This document shows, piece by piece, positions 1 to 11,700 of a stretch of 64,000 bases of DNA. Numbering within the stretch: position 1 is the first letter of the stretch; every line of letters begins with the position of its first letter. The stretch is from Polytrichum commune (lineage: Eukaryota > Streptophyta > Polytrichopsida > Polytrichales > Polytrichaceae): assembly GCA_950295325.1 (NCBI GenBank), contig OX485809.1, positions 30,628,001-30,692,000 of the forward strand. The letters are read 5' to 3'. The notes under the pieces are model-generated. The model did no database searches and was not told the DNA's origin. It saw nothing but the letters and a program-made list of their open reading frames with translations. A program made the position numbers and the translations under genes.

Positions 1-345
1 TCTTTGATCCTCACCGAACCACGTACCAATCAAATATATAGTTGTTCGATCAAGAAAATGAGGCACTTAAGGCCTATCCACCCCTTACTTTGTTGTAACA
101 CTAGTTGGAAATATTTTGAGGATTGTTGATTTCTACACATAGGCTTTAGTTGAGGGTTACGGACACTACACGGCCAATGGCACTAAATACTATAGACAAT
201 GTTGACCTCGAGACCCTAGTCAATACAATGCATTGCAAGCAATCATGTCGATTATGGTTTACGGTAGACTTTGCTCTTCATGTGCATTTTAATACACAAA
301 CAATGGTACGGCCTAAGGTTGGTGACTTGGGCTTTATGGCGTCTA

Positions 346-465
346 AGGGTGAAATAGTTTCACATCTAACGTCAATCGTTGTCCTTAGGGTGTGGCCAAG
401 GATGTTTTTACGAACAAACACTCTATTCAATTCTGGCCTCCTTTCGGAGACCATAGTTCTTCTTC
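346..465 (+). mobile_element. short (TTC)-tailed retroposon, copy 1
   Basis: A 120-bp insertion flanked by near-identical 11-bp direct repeats, TATGGCGTCTA at 335-345 and TATGACGTCTA at 466-476. It ends on the plus strand in a short TTC tail (GTTCTTCTTC). It is homologous over about 110 bp to 58519-58621, including the core ACGAACAAACACT and the hairpin-prone GGCCTCC..GGAGACC. The two copies share the 3' tail and differ in where the 5' side starts, as expected for 5'-truncated retroposition. No coding capacity is seen; the parental LINE or SINE is not identified. Confidence 0.6.
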
Positions 466-476
466 TATGACGTCTA

Positions 477-2049
477 TGTAAACTCATTTATCATGGATGA
501 AGGCGTTAAATTATAAATAAATTCTCCATCCCGGTGTGCCAAACTCCCATTTACATCCAAGAGTCCTTGAAATCATAGGGTAAAATGAGGATTGGTTTTG
601 CAATTTTTTTGTAAATATTTGATATGTAAATCTAGGCTAAGTGTGTAAATCCACAAACTTAAAAACAACAAACATGATGGAAGCACTATGGAATTCCACC
701 ATTGCACATGGTGTAATGGAAAGACCAAACTCCTTGTATTTATGTAAATACAATGTGTTCAAAACAAAGATAGGAGGTGGGGTTTGTGTGTGTGTTGGGG
801 GGGGGGGTCATTCCCTTGTATTTGGTGGGAAGAAATGAGAACACAAGATGTTTCTAGGGGGTATTATATTGGAGAAGGTAAATAATATGGACCCTACTAT
901 TATGTAATTTTATAATATTCATTATTTTTTAGGACCCTATGGGTAGGTTAACTTGGTGTTTATTCTTCTCTACATGGGCATATGGTAGTTATAAATTATA
1001 GTTTTTGTCAATCTCAGGTAAAATATAACACTTACACATACAAGATCATAATTCACAAATCACCACAACATGCACATAATTTAGTTTCCTAGTATGCACT
1101 CTACTCATATAAAAACATACACACATGGAAATGGTGATAAAATGCTTGTGTTAAAAAATACACCCAAATGCTTTCAAATTTTGTGTTTAAAAACACAATT
1201 GCATACATACATGTAGTATTAGAATTTTACATCAATTATAGAATTTGTTTGAGCTTTACACATCCAAATTTGAAGCAATTTGTGTCATTGTTCAAGTCCA
1301 AGTGGTTATAACCACTCAATACACAACATCCAACTTTTTGTGCTCAAGACACAAAGTCCACACCCTAATTCTAATCCTAGAGCTGCAAACTATGCAATCT
1401 ACCAAAACATTGGGACAACCTCTACCTAAAATTCTACCCAAAAAATTCAACGACCAATTAGGGAATTATACTCGTACATTTCCTCATACAATCCAAATTT
1501 GAAATTCATCTACACATCATAGTAAGAATCACATAGGGCATCTTTGAGAACCTTCAACTCAATGACACTCGATTAAGCTAATGGCTAGATTAGCTTTCAG
1601 GTCTTTCTTGGAGGACAAAGATGGAAATAATCCCCACAATAAGTACAACAAACCTTATACCTAGAGGACCTAACTTCCTTCAATTTATGATCCCCAACTA
1701 GAGCAAATAGTTTCTTTCTCATCCGCCCAAGTTTCATTCACTACACTTAATATCTAAATGCCTTCAGCAACTATTGCTTGATGGTTAGACGCAATGTTGA
1801 CAATAGACTTCCCTTTAAAATCCTATGATTGAAGATGATCACTAAACCGGACTCCCTTCCTTCGGCACCAATTTTGAATATGTATGTTAGACACGAGGTG
1901 ATTTTTTAAAAAAATTGGCAAAGAGGTTATGGATTGTGTTCTTGGAACAATCTCCAATGGTGGATCCGAACTCTTTACAACACTCCACACAAAACACCTT
2001 TACTACACCCACATAATCTTGGTCCAAAGACCTCGAATGCTATTGGTGA
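477..2049. other. non-coding AT-rich stretch
   Basis: No recognisable gene. The only visible structure is a GT-rich run ending in a G tract at about 776-808. Short open frames here have no family resemblance and were not called. Confidence 0.5.
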
Positions 2050-2702
2050 TCCTACAAGGTAATTAATTTATAGTATTTCCTAAGTTTCTCCTCGGCCAAC
2101 AAGTATTTAGCCATAACCTTGGCACTCACCAATGTGGACTTGTTGGCAAATGCCACATGGTAAGTGCTCTTGCCAATAACTCTAAAACCAACAAGTGGAG
2201 GCAATGGTTGGTCGTAGTCATCTAGGGGTTAGGATCTTAAATTTCAACCTCATGTGCTATGCACTTTAGAGTTTGTTGGGAGTCATAATCAAAATCTAGG
2301 TCAATCACATGCGATTTCTAGATCCAAGGTTGGGAACAACTAGGGCACAACATTTACATATGAAGAAACTCTATTGAGCCCCTCAAGCTTGCAGTTAATC
2401 TTGCATCTACTCTCAATATCAAAGAATTGATATGGCCAATCTACAAGATAAATACCTTCATGTAGTGGAATGAGTTTGGCAGATGTGTCGCCCTCATCAC
2501 ACTTGCAAGTTCCATTTAGTTATGGACTAGCATTGGAATTAGCAAATAGAACAATTTCAACTTTAGAGACATTGCAAACCTGGTTTGTCACCAACAACCT
2601 CACTAGAACCGAGTATCTCGAGTTGCTCACATGAACACCTCCTATTGATGTCGCCCCCTTCCTTTGCATTAGCAATGCTCCCCAAAAGATGTGAGAAATC
2701 AC
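2050..2702 (-). pseudogene. decayed coding remnant, product unknown
   Basis: On the minus strand three adjacent pieces read like protein but are split by stops and frame changes. One piece at 2520-2702 includes VSNSRYSVLVRLLVTNQVC. It runs in the same frame through one stop into a piece with CKCDEGDTSAKLIPLHEG and WPYQFFDIESRC (about 2360-2515). A third piece, about 2060-2215, includes GFRVIGKSTYHVAFANKS. I recognise no family. It may be a dead gene or a transposon fragment; the call rests only on sustained protein-like composition over about 650 bp. Confidence 0.3.
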
Positions 2703-3777
2703 AACAAGAAATCAAAACCCCTAAACCCTACCCATCTACCAAGCGTGCAAAAAACTGAAATCAGGAAAGATCAAGTTTGGGATGGGTCCACTTGAGGAGC
2801 ACAACTATGTGAGTGTGCCTATTATGCAACCTTCAACAATCAACCATCAACATTTGCCAAGTTTGCAAGAAGGTAAGAGTTTGCACAAACAAGGAAAATT
2901 TGAAGAGCTCTCATAAACCCTAATTGGGAACTCAAAAAGCCAAACAAAGTGTCCAAACTCGTTAGGACCCCTTCTCGCATCTAACCTGACACATTACATC
3001 CAACTATCAAGATACATTCATGAGATGCCATCCAGTGGTGCTCATCCATAGTGTGGGGCCCTAATATATATTATTTGAATTCCCCACCCTAGTGAACCCT
3101 ATGGTACATTAGTTTCAAAATTTCTCTAAAACGATCCACTTGTAAACACCCTAATTTATTTATAACACGGAGTTCAATATATAACTTGACCTTTGTTAGA
3201 AGTACAAGTTTGAAAATTTGCAGGCTGCATCTTTAAAGTGAACCCTATATTTGTTCGCATGCAGTTTTCTAAAATACAAGAGTGACCCCCCAACATGGTT
3301 GGTACATTATCTACCACATGGGTGCAATGAAGAAACCTTGTTGGAGTAGTTCTAAGCCTTTAAAAACATATTCCCTCTTTCCTCACAAACAACATGTTGA
3401 CCTAGAGCCTCATGATCTTCCACTTAAACAAGGATGTGTTAAGCTGAAGATACCCACAAATGTCAAATTTGTGTAACAAAAAGGATGTGCAAGGTGAACA
3501 TAGTACCATTCATAAACATGAAGGCCAATTCCAACATTGATGAAGGAAAATTAAAATTTGATGAGTTTGGAATGAAACCCCACAATGATGAAGTTGCCAA
3601 GAACAAATTCGCATGTTTTGCAAATGCATGAATCAAGTAATGTTGGCTAAAGAAAAAGCAAAATGACATTCTAATGATAGCAACCCTTTACATATTTTGT
3701 CCCATTGTTGTTTTATTGTGAGCTCACTAACCATTTTCATTACTTCCAAAGTGCACCACTTCTCATGAACAAGTATC
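2703..3777. other. non-coding stretch
   Basis: Nothing recognisable. Short open frames on both strands lack conserved motifs. Confidence 0.45.
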
Positions 3778-3780
3778 TTA

Positions 3781-4540
3781 GGGCTGCTTCACACTATAGC
3801 CGAAGGTCGAGAGGCCGTCGATTTCCACTAATCAGATTGAAAGAACCCAGAAGAATTCAGCCTCTCAACCCTTCAGACTAGAGGCCAAAGTCCAAAGACG
3901 GTCGCAATTTAACATGCTTACTTTTTGATCGAGGTGACGGACTCTCGAAGGAAGTTTGGGTAAGACGGGAATGGAAACCCAAACTATGGTGGAGAGGCCA
4001 TCGTTTTCTTTTTTCATTAAAAAATCAAACATTGACAAGATCTTGGCCGGTAGATTAGAGGGGTTGTTATGGGCAAGGAATAAAGTGGGATGCTCCTTCT
4101 TCCTTTGGACTTTGGGCTTGGCCTTTGGAGGCTTCACACTACAGTAACCTCCCGCTTAAGTACGCAACTTGAACATGCGCAATTTGTGCGTACTTAGCTG
4201 GTAGGTGCGTACTTTAGGATTTAGGGTTTCCCAAATCGCGAGCGGTCGACCTCAAAGCCAAACGCAAAAAAACTTCAAAACTTACACCAAATGACGATTC
4301 ATGACATGTTCAACTAAGAAATCTTGAACCCTAATTTTTTTGCCAAAAAATGCGTACTCAACCGGGATGCGTACTTAAACAGGTGCGTACTTAAGCGGAA
4401 GGTTACTGTATGCCCAATTGAAGGCTCCAGTTCCTATATGTTATTGTCTATTTTTAGCCCGTTCCTTTGGCCTCTCAACAAAGTTTAGCCATTCAATCCC
4501 ACAACCTCTCAACTTGGACGCCCATAGTGTAAAGCGGCCC
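3781..4540. mobile_element. Tourist-like (PIF/Harbinger) MITE, copy 1, split by a nested MITE
   Basis: Bounded by the 3-bp target duplication TTA at 3778-3780 and 4541-4543. The terminal inverted repeats begin GGGCTGCTTCACACTA on the left and, in reverse complement, GGGCCGCTTTACACTATG on the right. A TWA target and GGG.. ends are typical of PIF/Harbinger. The body is strongly similar to the uninterrupted copy at 34148-34644 (internal GAGGCCGTC and GACAAGATCTTGGCCG motifs). Without the 269-bp nested insertion it would be 491 bp, against 497 bp for copy 2. Non-coding. Confidence 0.85.
4142..4408. mobile_element. TA-target MITE (Tc1/mariner or Stowaway-like) nested in the Tourist-like MITE
   Basis: A 267-bp element flanked by TA at 4140-4141 and 4409-4410. 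The first 26 bases (CAGTAACCTCCCGCTTAAGT..) match the reverse complement of the last 26 with two mismatches. TGCGTACT-type motifs recur just inside both ends (4167, 4187, 4206, 4351, 4369, 4384), giving a subterminal repeat structure. The second copy of the host MITE has the uninterrupted site CACACTATGCCC at 34521-34532, so the insertion boundary is defined exactly. The TA duplication fits the Tc1/mariner superfamily; the terminal sequence is not the classical Stowaway consensus. Confidence 0.85.
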
Positions 4541-4543
4541 TTA

Positions 4544-5820
4544 TTAGTTGTTGATGAATCTAAGATACATATGATATCTTGCGGTAAGCCACAAGTGAAA
4601 CACCTAGTGAACAAAGATGATCGGATCAATGTGAATGCACCTATAGTCAATGATATAATGTCAAATATCTACTAACTGCATGAGCCCAACAATGCAAATC
4701 CCACAATACGCTCATTCTTTATGATACATCGCAAACTATGTTAATGTATGAGTTAGAGCTAATCAACACTCCAAAGTATGGGTGGGCGATTACTCGATCT
4801 TCAAGACAATAAACTTCGAATTTCTGTCCCACATTATGATATGTCGAAATAAATGTGGACATCTCGAGATGTTGCATGCTATCGATTAAGGCTTGGCCAT
4901 GACACTAAGACATTTGCCCAAACTCTAAAGTTGATGAGAAAGTATAACATATATTTCAAAGAAATGTAACTTACAAACGTAAAATTATTTAATCACATGT
5001 CAATGTTTATCTTTTAAAAAAAAGACATCCCAACTCACCATCACTACTTGGTCAAAGTATGCATCCACTAATGTTTACATGTAGAATTATCTTAGGGTTT
5101 TCTTATAGTATTCCTGGGCTCGTTGAATTATGTTCAAAGGCAAAAACATGTAGTGACTTAGATGTGGTGTCTATTGCTAAAAGAAATACTTATTTGCGTA
5201 ACCTCAAAATTTGTAATTTCACAAATCAAGTTCAATGATCATTGCCTAAAACAACAACGAAGATCCCTATACCATCAGCCATAGAGGATGCACACTAATA
5301 TCAAATTTGAACACATAAAAAAAATGAAAATAAAAATTACTAATCTCGTACAAGCGCTTTATATTTGAAAATACAATAAGCTTACAACAATATGTATATC
5401 AAGGTGACAAAAATGAATTCAACCATCGCTACAAACTTACCATTCATTCATGATAACAACAAAATATTATGAGGTTCACGTTCATGACAAAAACTTCAGC
5501 TCATGTGTCTCAAGAAAAGCCTTGATTGCAACGATTTTAGGAAATATAAACACAAAAAAATTGGTATATTGAACTTTCAAGTGGATTGAATCTACGAGGC
5601 TTCCATTTTTCTATTCAACTAAAATGTTTAAGAACATTAAGGTATAACTTATGAGTGCATGCTTCACAAATAATGGATGGATTTCTCATATATTCTTATT
5701 CTAGATACGTGTAACAATTATCTCGAAGCCCGTACGTATTTTTTCCATCAAAAGCCACCAATGTACCTTATTATAAGGCTCCTAGCCACCAATGTACGTC
5801 ATTTAAAACCACCAACGTAC
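4544..5820. other. non-coding stretch
   Basis: AT-rich sequence with no recognisable gene, RNA or element ends. Confidence 0.45.
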
Positions 5821-5824
5821 CTCA

Positions 5825-6366
5825 CTATGTGCTTGAGATATCTTTTAGAGGGGTTACCCCCTCCTTAAAGTTCTCTTGTGAAGAGTTAAGTAAATTGAGA
5901 TATTTGATGTACATTCGGTGTAACTTATCCATCAATGATTGAGTGGTCTTGACCAAGATCTTAGGGTCGTAAGTGCCCGTAACTCGTAGAGTTTGAACCA
6001 CTATGGGAGTTCTTGCCAACTTAAAAAAATGCCTTCGATGCGATTGGTAGCTTGAGGTACACTTGGAATAAACCGCACCAACTTCAAGACAACTCTCGTA
6101 ACACACTTCGCCTAGTGCAATATGATAAGGTGTCCATGAGATTCGGTGGAGGTGTTATTTGAATATGGGATTTCAAAATCATCGATAAAATCATAGTGCT
6201 TTGATCCAGTTGTCTTGGAGCCACACTTCCAATTCGCCAGCTCGTAAGGCTTTGGCCGCTTTTGAGACACGTGTTTGCATATATTTCTATTTTTTATCAC
6301 TCTACACGCACCTTCGAGCACTGACAATTTTTTCTTGAAATGTATGGTAAATGAGCATGCATTCAT
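5825..6366 (-). pseudogene. possible decayed coding fragment, product unknown
   Basis: Two adjacent minus-strand open segments (6112-6366 and 5825-6106) have balanced, protein-like composition. The first includes ACRVIKNRNICKHVSQKRP and SKHYDFIDDFEIPYS; the second includes RRHFFKLARTPIVVQTLRV and KILVKTTQSLMDKLHRMY. They are separated by a stop and a frame change and I do not recognise a family. A dead transposon protein is as likely as a dead gene. Confidence 0.25.
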
Positions 6367-7190
6367 GAATTTAGTATCACTCAGTAAAAATTACAACCCT
6401 CACGAATTTTGGGAGTTAGTAAAATAGTGCATGTTTCAGGAATTGGTAGCACACGCACTAATTGGGATAATCAGTGCACTCATGTCATTCATTTCTTCGT
6501 TCGAGACTCCAAAGTATGTTCACAATGTCAAGCTTCAACTCTTGGAATCTCCAACAATCAATATAATATTATTCTCTCAATAATTGGTTTCCTAAATAAA
6601 TTCTCTATCCCACGCACAAACCAACAATGTTTTCCAAATCCTCGACACCTCATCAATTCCACCCCCAAGAATCGAGTGACTAATTAAGAAAGAACTTTAG
6701 AGGGTTGTCTCACTCTCTCTCTCTCAATCAGTGGTCAATGAAAATATATAGTATTCTCATGGACTTCATGGGTGGGATGAGCATGTAAACATTGGTCCAA
6801 AATGCTTGGAAGCTTGATTATTGAGAGTATCATTCTACAGTGAGTGTTTAAAATGATTTCGTGTGAAGAGGACCAAGTACTTGACACACACTCCAAGGTG
6901 TTCTATGGCACTGCCTGATTTTGATATTGTGAAGCTCTTAACGTACGTACCTTAGATAGCTCCTTCAACTTGACGATTAAAATATTGACCGACCAACTTT
7001 TCTACAGACATAAACACTAAGTTTCCAAGAGTTGGTCGGAGTATGCATCACAGATGCTAAAGTTCATTCTTCATTGAACAACAAATTGTTTTAATATCGG
7101 ATTACTCTTGGAGTGTTGGTATGCGTTTCAAAGGCAAATATATTGAGAAGCAAGTGGACTCGTTAGGTGATTGATTGCAATGCACCACTG
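6367..7190. other. non-coding stretch
   Basis: Nothing recognisable apart from a short CT microsatellite at about 6709-6724. Confidence 0.45.
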
Positions 7191-7194
7191 CCTG

Positions 7195-7550
7195 CATAAG
7201 TGAGTCATGGGGATTGGACCAGCGTTGAATTAATAAATATATTGGGGAGTATGTAGTATCAATATCAATCATCAACATCAGCAATGGTATCAAAGGACCT
7301 ACCCTTGGGTATCGAAGTGCAATACAAATCAGATACTGATATTTGGTGCGTATGTCAAGATTAGATAATCTTTGTAAACTCGAGTTATTATTTGGGCCTG
7401 CCATTCTAGACCATAGTGATACTAGGACGAATTTTACCTAAAGTATGAAGGTTCTTGCATGGTATAGAGACCCGAATGGTATCAGAATCGCAAATACTGT
7501 TATATACCCTTACCTACTGATATTGAAAGATGTGAAATCCTCATTACAGA
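7195..7550 (+). repeat. dispersed repeat, copy A (second copy in an intron of the P4-ATPase gene)
   Basis: Shares many blocks in the same order and orientation with 14655-14985. Examples are AATGGTATCAAAGGACCTACCC, CAAGTTATTATTTGGGT-like, CCATTCTAGACCATA-like, AAGGTTCTTGCATGG and GTGAAATCCTCA. The copies are roughly 75-80 percent identical by eye. It is non-coding and its ends and class are not defined; a SINE or an old MITE is possible. Confidence 0.6.
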
Positions 7551-7767
7551 GAGACAATGCGGACCACTGGTGTTGGGGATGCTTTACCTTGATCAAAGCC
7601 ACGAGCTCATGAAAATCCTCATTTTAGATACCCGAATGGTGTCAAATAAAGCAGATACCAGTCCAACATTGGGTTCGATCGCTTTGCTTAAAGTGTAGGA
7701 GAGTGCCATCGTGGAAAGTCTATCAAGGGAAGTACACAGCATAGCAGAACTATAGGATATAGAAACT

Positions 7768-8380
7768 GGATGAAGGGGTTTGAGTTTTCCCTTTTCAACT
7801 GCCAAAACCTTATTAGAAGTAATGCAAGGGAAGACATATTTCACAAGCTTGGATTAATCCAAGAGCCGAAGACTGAATCTAATTTAAGTACAAAATTGGG
7901 AGCAAATCCCACAAAATCCTTCAACCTTAGCTAGTGCTGCCAGTAATAACAGAACTGTGTATTCATTCCAAGTCCAAGACTTTCTGTCAATAACACCGCC
8001 ATGTCATAAGCTTCCCGAAGCTTGACAAAATCATAGAAGACAAGAAGAGATTTCAAGGGAGTAAACTCAACATGGAAGAAGGGATTCAAAGTTTCCTTTT
8101 CAATTGCCAAAACCCAATGAGAAGTAAGGCAAGGGAAGACATCCCTCGCACACACTTGGATCAACACTGCCAAAGATCTGAAGAGTGAAACCAACTTAAT
8201 TAGCAAATTCCACAAAATCTTTCAACCATAGTTACTGCTGTCAGTCGTACCTGAAAAGTGTATCCACTCGAAGTCCAAGACTTTTCTTTCACAACACCAC
8301 ATGCCACAAGCTTCCTGAAGCTTGCCAAAATAATAGAAGACAAGAACTAACAAGGGAGTGAATTCATCATCTTTGACTTC
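7768..8380 (-). repeat. tandem duplication of a ~303-bp unit, with decayed protein-like reading frame
   Basis: Unit 1 starts near 7768 (TGGATGAAGGGGTTTGAG) and unit 2 near 8072 (TGGAAGAAGGGATTCAAAG). The landmarks TTTTCAA.TGCCAAAACC, GCAAGGGAAGACAT, TCCACAAAATC.TTCAACC and AAGTCCAAGACTTT recur about 300 bp apart. On the minus strand parts read as related peptides, for example VFPCITSNKVLAVEKGKLKP and VFPCLTSHWVLAIEKETLNP, and a further open segment continues to 8473. This suggests duplicated remnants of an exon whose family I do not recognise. It lies just downstream of the P4-ATPase stop codon. Confidence 0.5.
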
Positions 8381-8786
8381 AAACTCCCTGAACAAGCCCT
8401 TTGAGGTGCCAAAAGTCACAACCCGCCCATCTACTGTGCTCTTCAAACATAACCCTTCGCTTGGATTAGGCAATTCACAACTTCATTCGATGCTGTTGCA
8501 AAAGCAATCCCTAAATATAACCTACAAACTACAATCTGCTTGCTGTATATGGACATGAGAAAGGGGCAGCTTTCAGGTAGACTCATCAGAACTCCCTTGT
8601 TTGCAGGTAAGTATTACTACAGCAGCCATTGATGGGCTACACCAATCACTTACTCTCATTAAATGAATCAATATGTGGGGATAGAGTTACAAAATGCCTA
8701 TGGCGGGTGACCTATTGTACAAGGGCAGAGATGTTTTGATAGCCAGGCTAACAAGACAGTGGTTGAATTTACAATAGAACAATAGC

Positions 8787-11700
8787 CTAAACTTGCCTTT
8801 GGTTTCTATCAAAAAGAGGACTATGCATCTGCTCATAAGGCTGGACAAAAGAAGAACCCTGGCTTACAGGCAACCCACTCGCATACGCCCGCTGGTCAGA
8901 TCTTCGTCTGCTCATGTTGGCTTCAACACGAGATGAAAATCCTTGATGAGTCTTCCGGACGGCCTTCAACTTCTCCTTTTTCCACATCTCAGGATCGGTG
9001 ACGTGCTTGTTAAGGTGATGAATCTCCTGAATCAGGTGGTGGTCCATGGGGTGGAACATGCGTTGGTATGCTTGGTAAATAAAGTAGGGCAGGACACATG
9101 CAATCGGGACAAGCAAAGTGGCCAGCCAGTAGATGGGTGAAGCCACGAGCGTCTCAGTGAACACCTTGTAGGCTGTGGTGGAGGAGGTTGGGCTGATGGC
9201 TCCATAAATTACCAAAAATAGGTACCACAGAGCAATGCTGCCCCAGATGAATACGTGCTGGATCCATGTGAAATAGCTCAATGCGAAGGCGATTTGCACA
9301 TTAACAACCCACACAATGCATGTGTACATGGCAGCTCCCAGCTCCTCTATGCCCGCTAGCCGCCCATCCTTTCGGAAGGATTCAATCTCAAATGCGGCTG
9401 TTACGAAGACGAAAGTTATAATGGAGCTGTAGATAGCGTTTGCCATCCAGCCAAGAATTCGGCTCCAGCGGAAGAACATGTTTCGGGGTCCTTGCTGGTA
9501 CAGTGCAGGGAACTACAAATTCATGCAGCAGGAGCACACAATCAGTTTCCAGGAGCACTGTGACAAAACCACTCATACATTCCTGATCACTTCAACAAAG
9601 ACACAAGGAGAAATACTGTCTCCATCTCTAAAAAACCATATGTAAGGGCCTGTTTGGACATTTCTTTCTAGAGAATTTATTGTCTGATTTTAGGTAGCAG
9701 AAAATATGTGCTTAGCCTTCAAGAAGAGCACAACATCTCTTCATCCTCAGACAAAGCCAGTCACACAATTCACATAGCCCCAACAAAGACACAAAGGAGA
9801 AACATTCTCTCTCCATTTCTAAGAAGTCATATGCAAGGGCCTGTTTAAAAAATTTGTTTATGGAGAATTTAATATCTGGTTCTAGGTAGCAGGGAATATG
9901 GGGCTAGCCTTTGAGAACACTACACCATCTCTTAATCCTTGGGCAGAACTATGACAGAGTCACTCATAAATTTCACAAAACCCAACAAAGACACAACAAA
10001 AAACATCCTCTCCATTTCTAAGATGTCAAATGCAAGGGTTTGGTTGGAAATTTGTCGAAGAGTTAATTATTTGGTTCTAGGTAGCACAGAATGTAAGGAT
10101 TCAAGATTCCCAGAGAAGGAGAAGAAGAATACAACATCTCTTAATCCTGAGACAAATAACATAAGCGACCTAATCTATGCTCCTCCTTGGTCAAGTTTGT
10201 CCAGAACCTCAAATTGAATGTACATTGCATTTGCAAGTTAATAGATCAATGCTTCACATTGGACTTTCACATTGAGGCTCTGACAATAACGTGCATCATT
10301 TCAATGCCTTCTGACAATCATTGCATAATCTGATCTCTTTGGAAATCCCCTTAATAGTACTACTTTTGCAAAATCGTATTGATGTTATCCAGGTCCATAA
10401 AGACATATGATATACTTTCAGGAAGACATATTAACTCACGGTATCTAATTTAAGAAGGTGAAACTGAGAGACGGACTTTGGCGTTGTCCTTCAGGTTGAG
10501 GAATGGACTGATGGATTTTCACTAAACATTCAATAGCTAAACTCAATTTACGAATTGCAGGATGAAATATCCATCATGGTTAAGAGAAAGATAGCATCAG
10601 TGTGAGATATAATACCTGTAAGCAAACTCGTGAGGAAACATCTTGTTCAAACACTCCCAAGGCAATCACCGGTAGAGATGTAAAAAACACATTGAAAAGT
10701 GACAGGTACCAATCGTTGTAGGGAGTTTGCCCAGAAAAGACTGTGAAGGCCTCGTAATAAAAGAGAGTGAGGCCAAAAGTAATATTTTTGTAGAAGAAGT
10801 AGCAAATCTGAAACAAAGGTTCAGGAAAAGTGTATCAGAAAATGTAGGGACACTTCTTGCATTCCTACAACCAATTCCATGTTTTAATCCTTGAATAAAT
10901 CCACAAAGCAACATTGTGCCGTGAGTCTATATCCAGTCTCTGCAAGTCCGATCAGGTATAAGAAAGTTGGAAACATGGACCAGAATTCCTTAGGATCTCA
11001 ACTTCCACAATTGTTGAGAAAGATTACACACCATGAGAGAAATACGCTTGTAGCACCAGTGTCCATGAACAATGAGTAGACGCTCCAGGAACCGAAATTG
11101 TGCAATAGAGAAGTCGCTTGCCATGACCGCCTGTATATCCCACATAATACACATCAGGGAGCTTCAACAACCTTTTCAGTACAAAATGAAGTAAACAACC
11201 TGACTGCAGGTAAAATATTTTGAAGCTATCAGCTACACTAGTGTTTTCTATTCAATGGAGTTCATGAAAAACACTAACCTGCATGCCCTCGACTCCACTG
11301 ATGCCAACACCAATATCAGCCTCTTGTATCATACCGACATCATTAGCACCATCTCCAATACCTAGAGTGGTTTTTCCAGTGCCCTCCTTCACCAGCTTCG
11401 TGATCTGCAGCAAAGACAACATCAACACAATGTCAGGGAAATCATATTACATGACAATAAATGTGTACAAGCCTCCTTTTGCTTACTACTTGAGGATAAG
11501 CATAATGCATGTCTTTTGAATGCGGACATAGAGAATTCTGTACAGGTGGAGGAATTGAGAAATTCAGGTGATAACCACCAATTCAGGTATAATGTGGTTC
11601 TCTGGCATTGATTGTGACAAATTTGAATGCTGTACAAAGGTAAATTACCATGGCTTTCTGCTTGGGGGAAACACGGCAGCAGATGACAGAGGCACATTGG

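Noticed and set aside
5900-6720. Possible tRNA or other structured RNA genes
   Set aside because: No cloverleaf or box A/box B pair could be supported by eye, here or elsewhere in the window.
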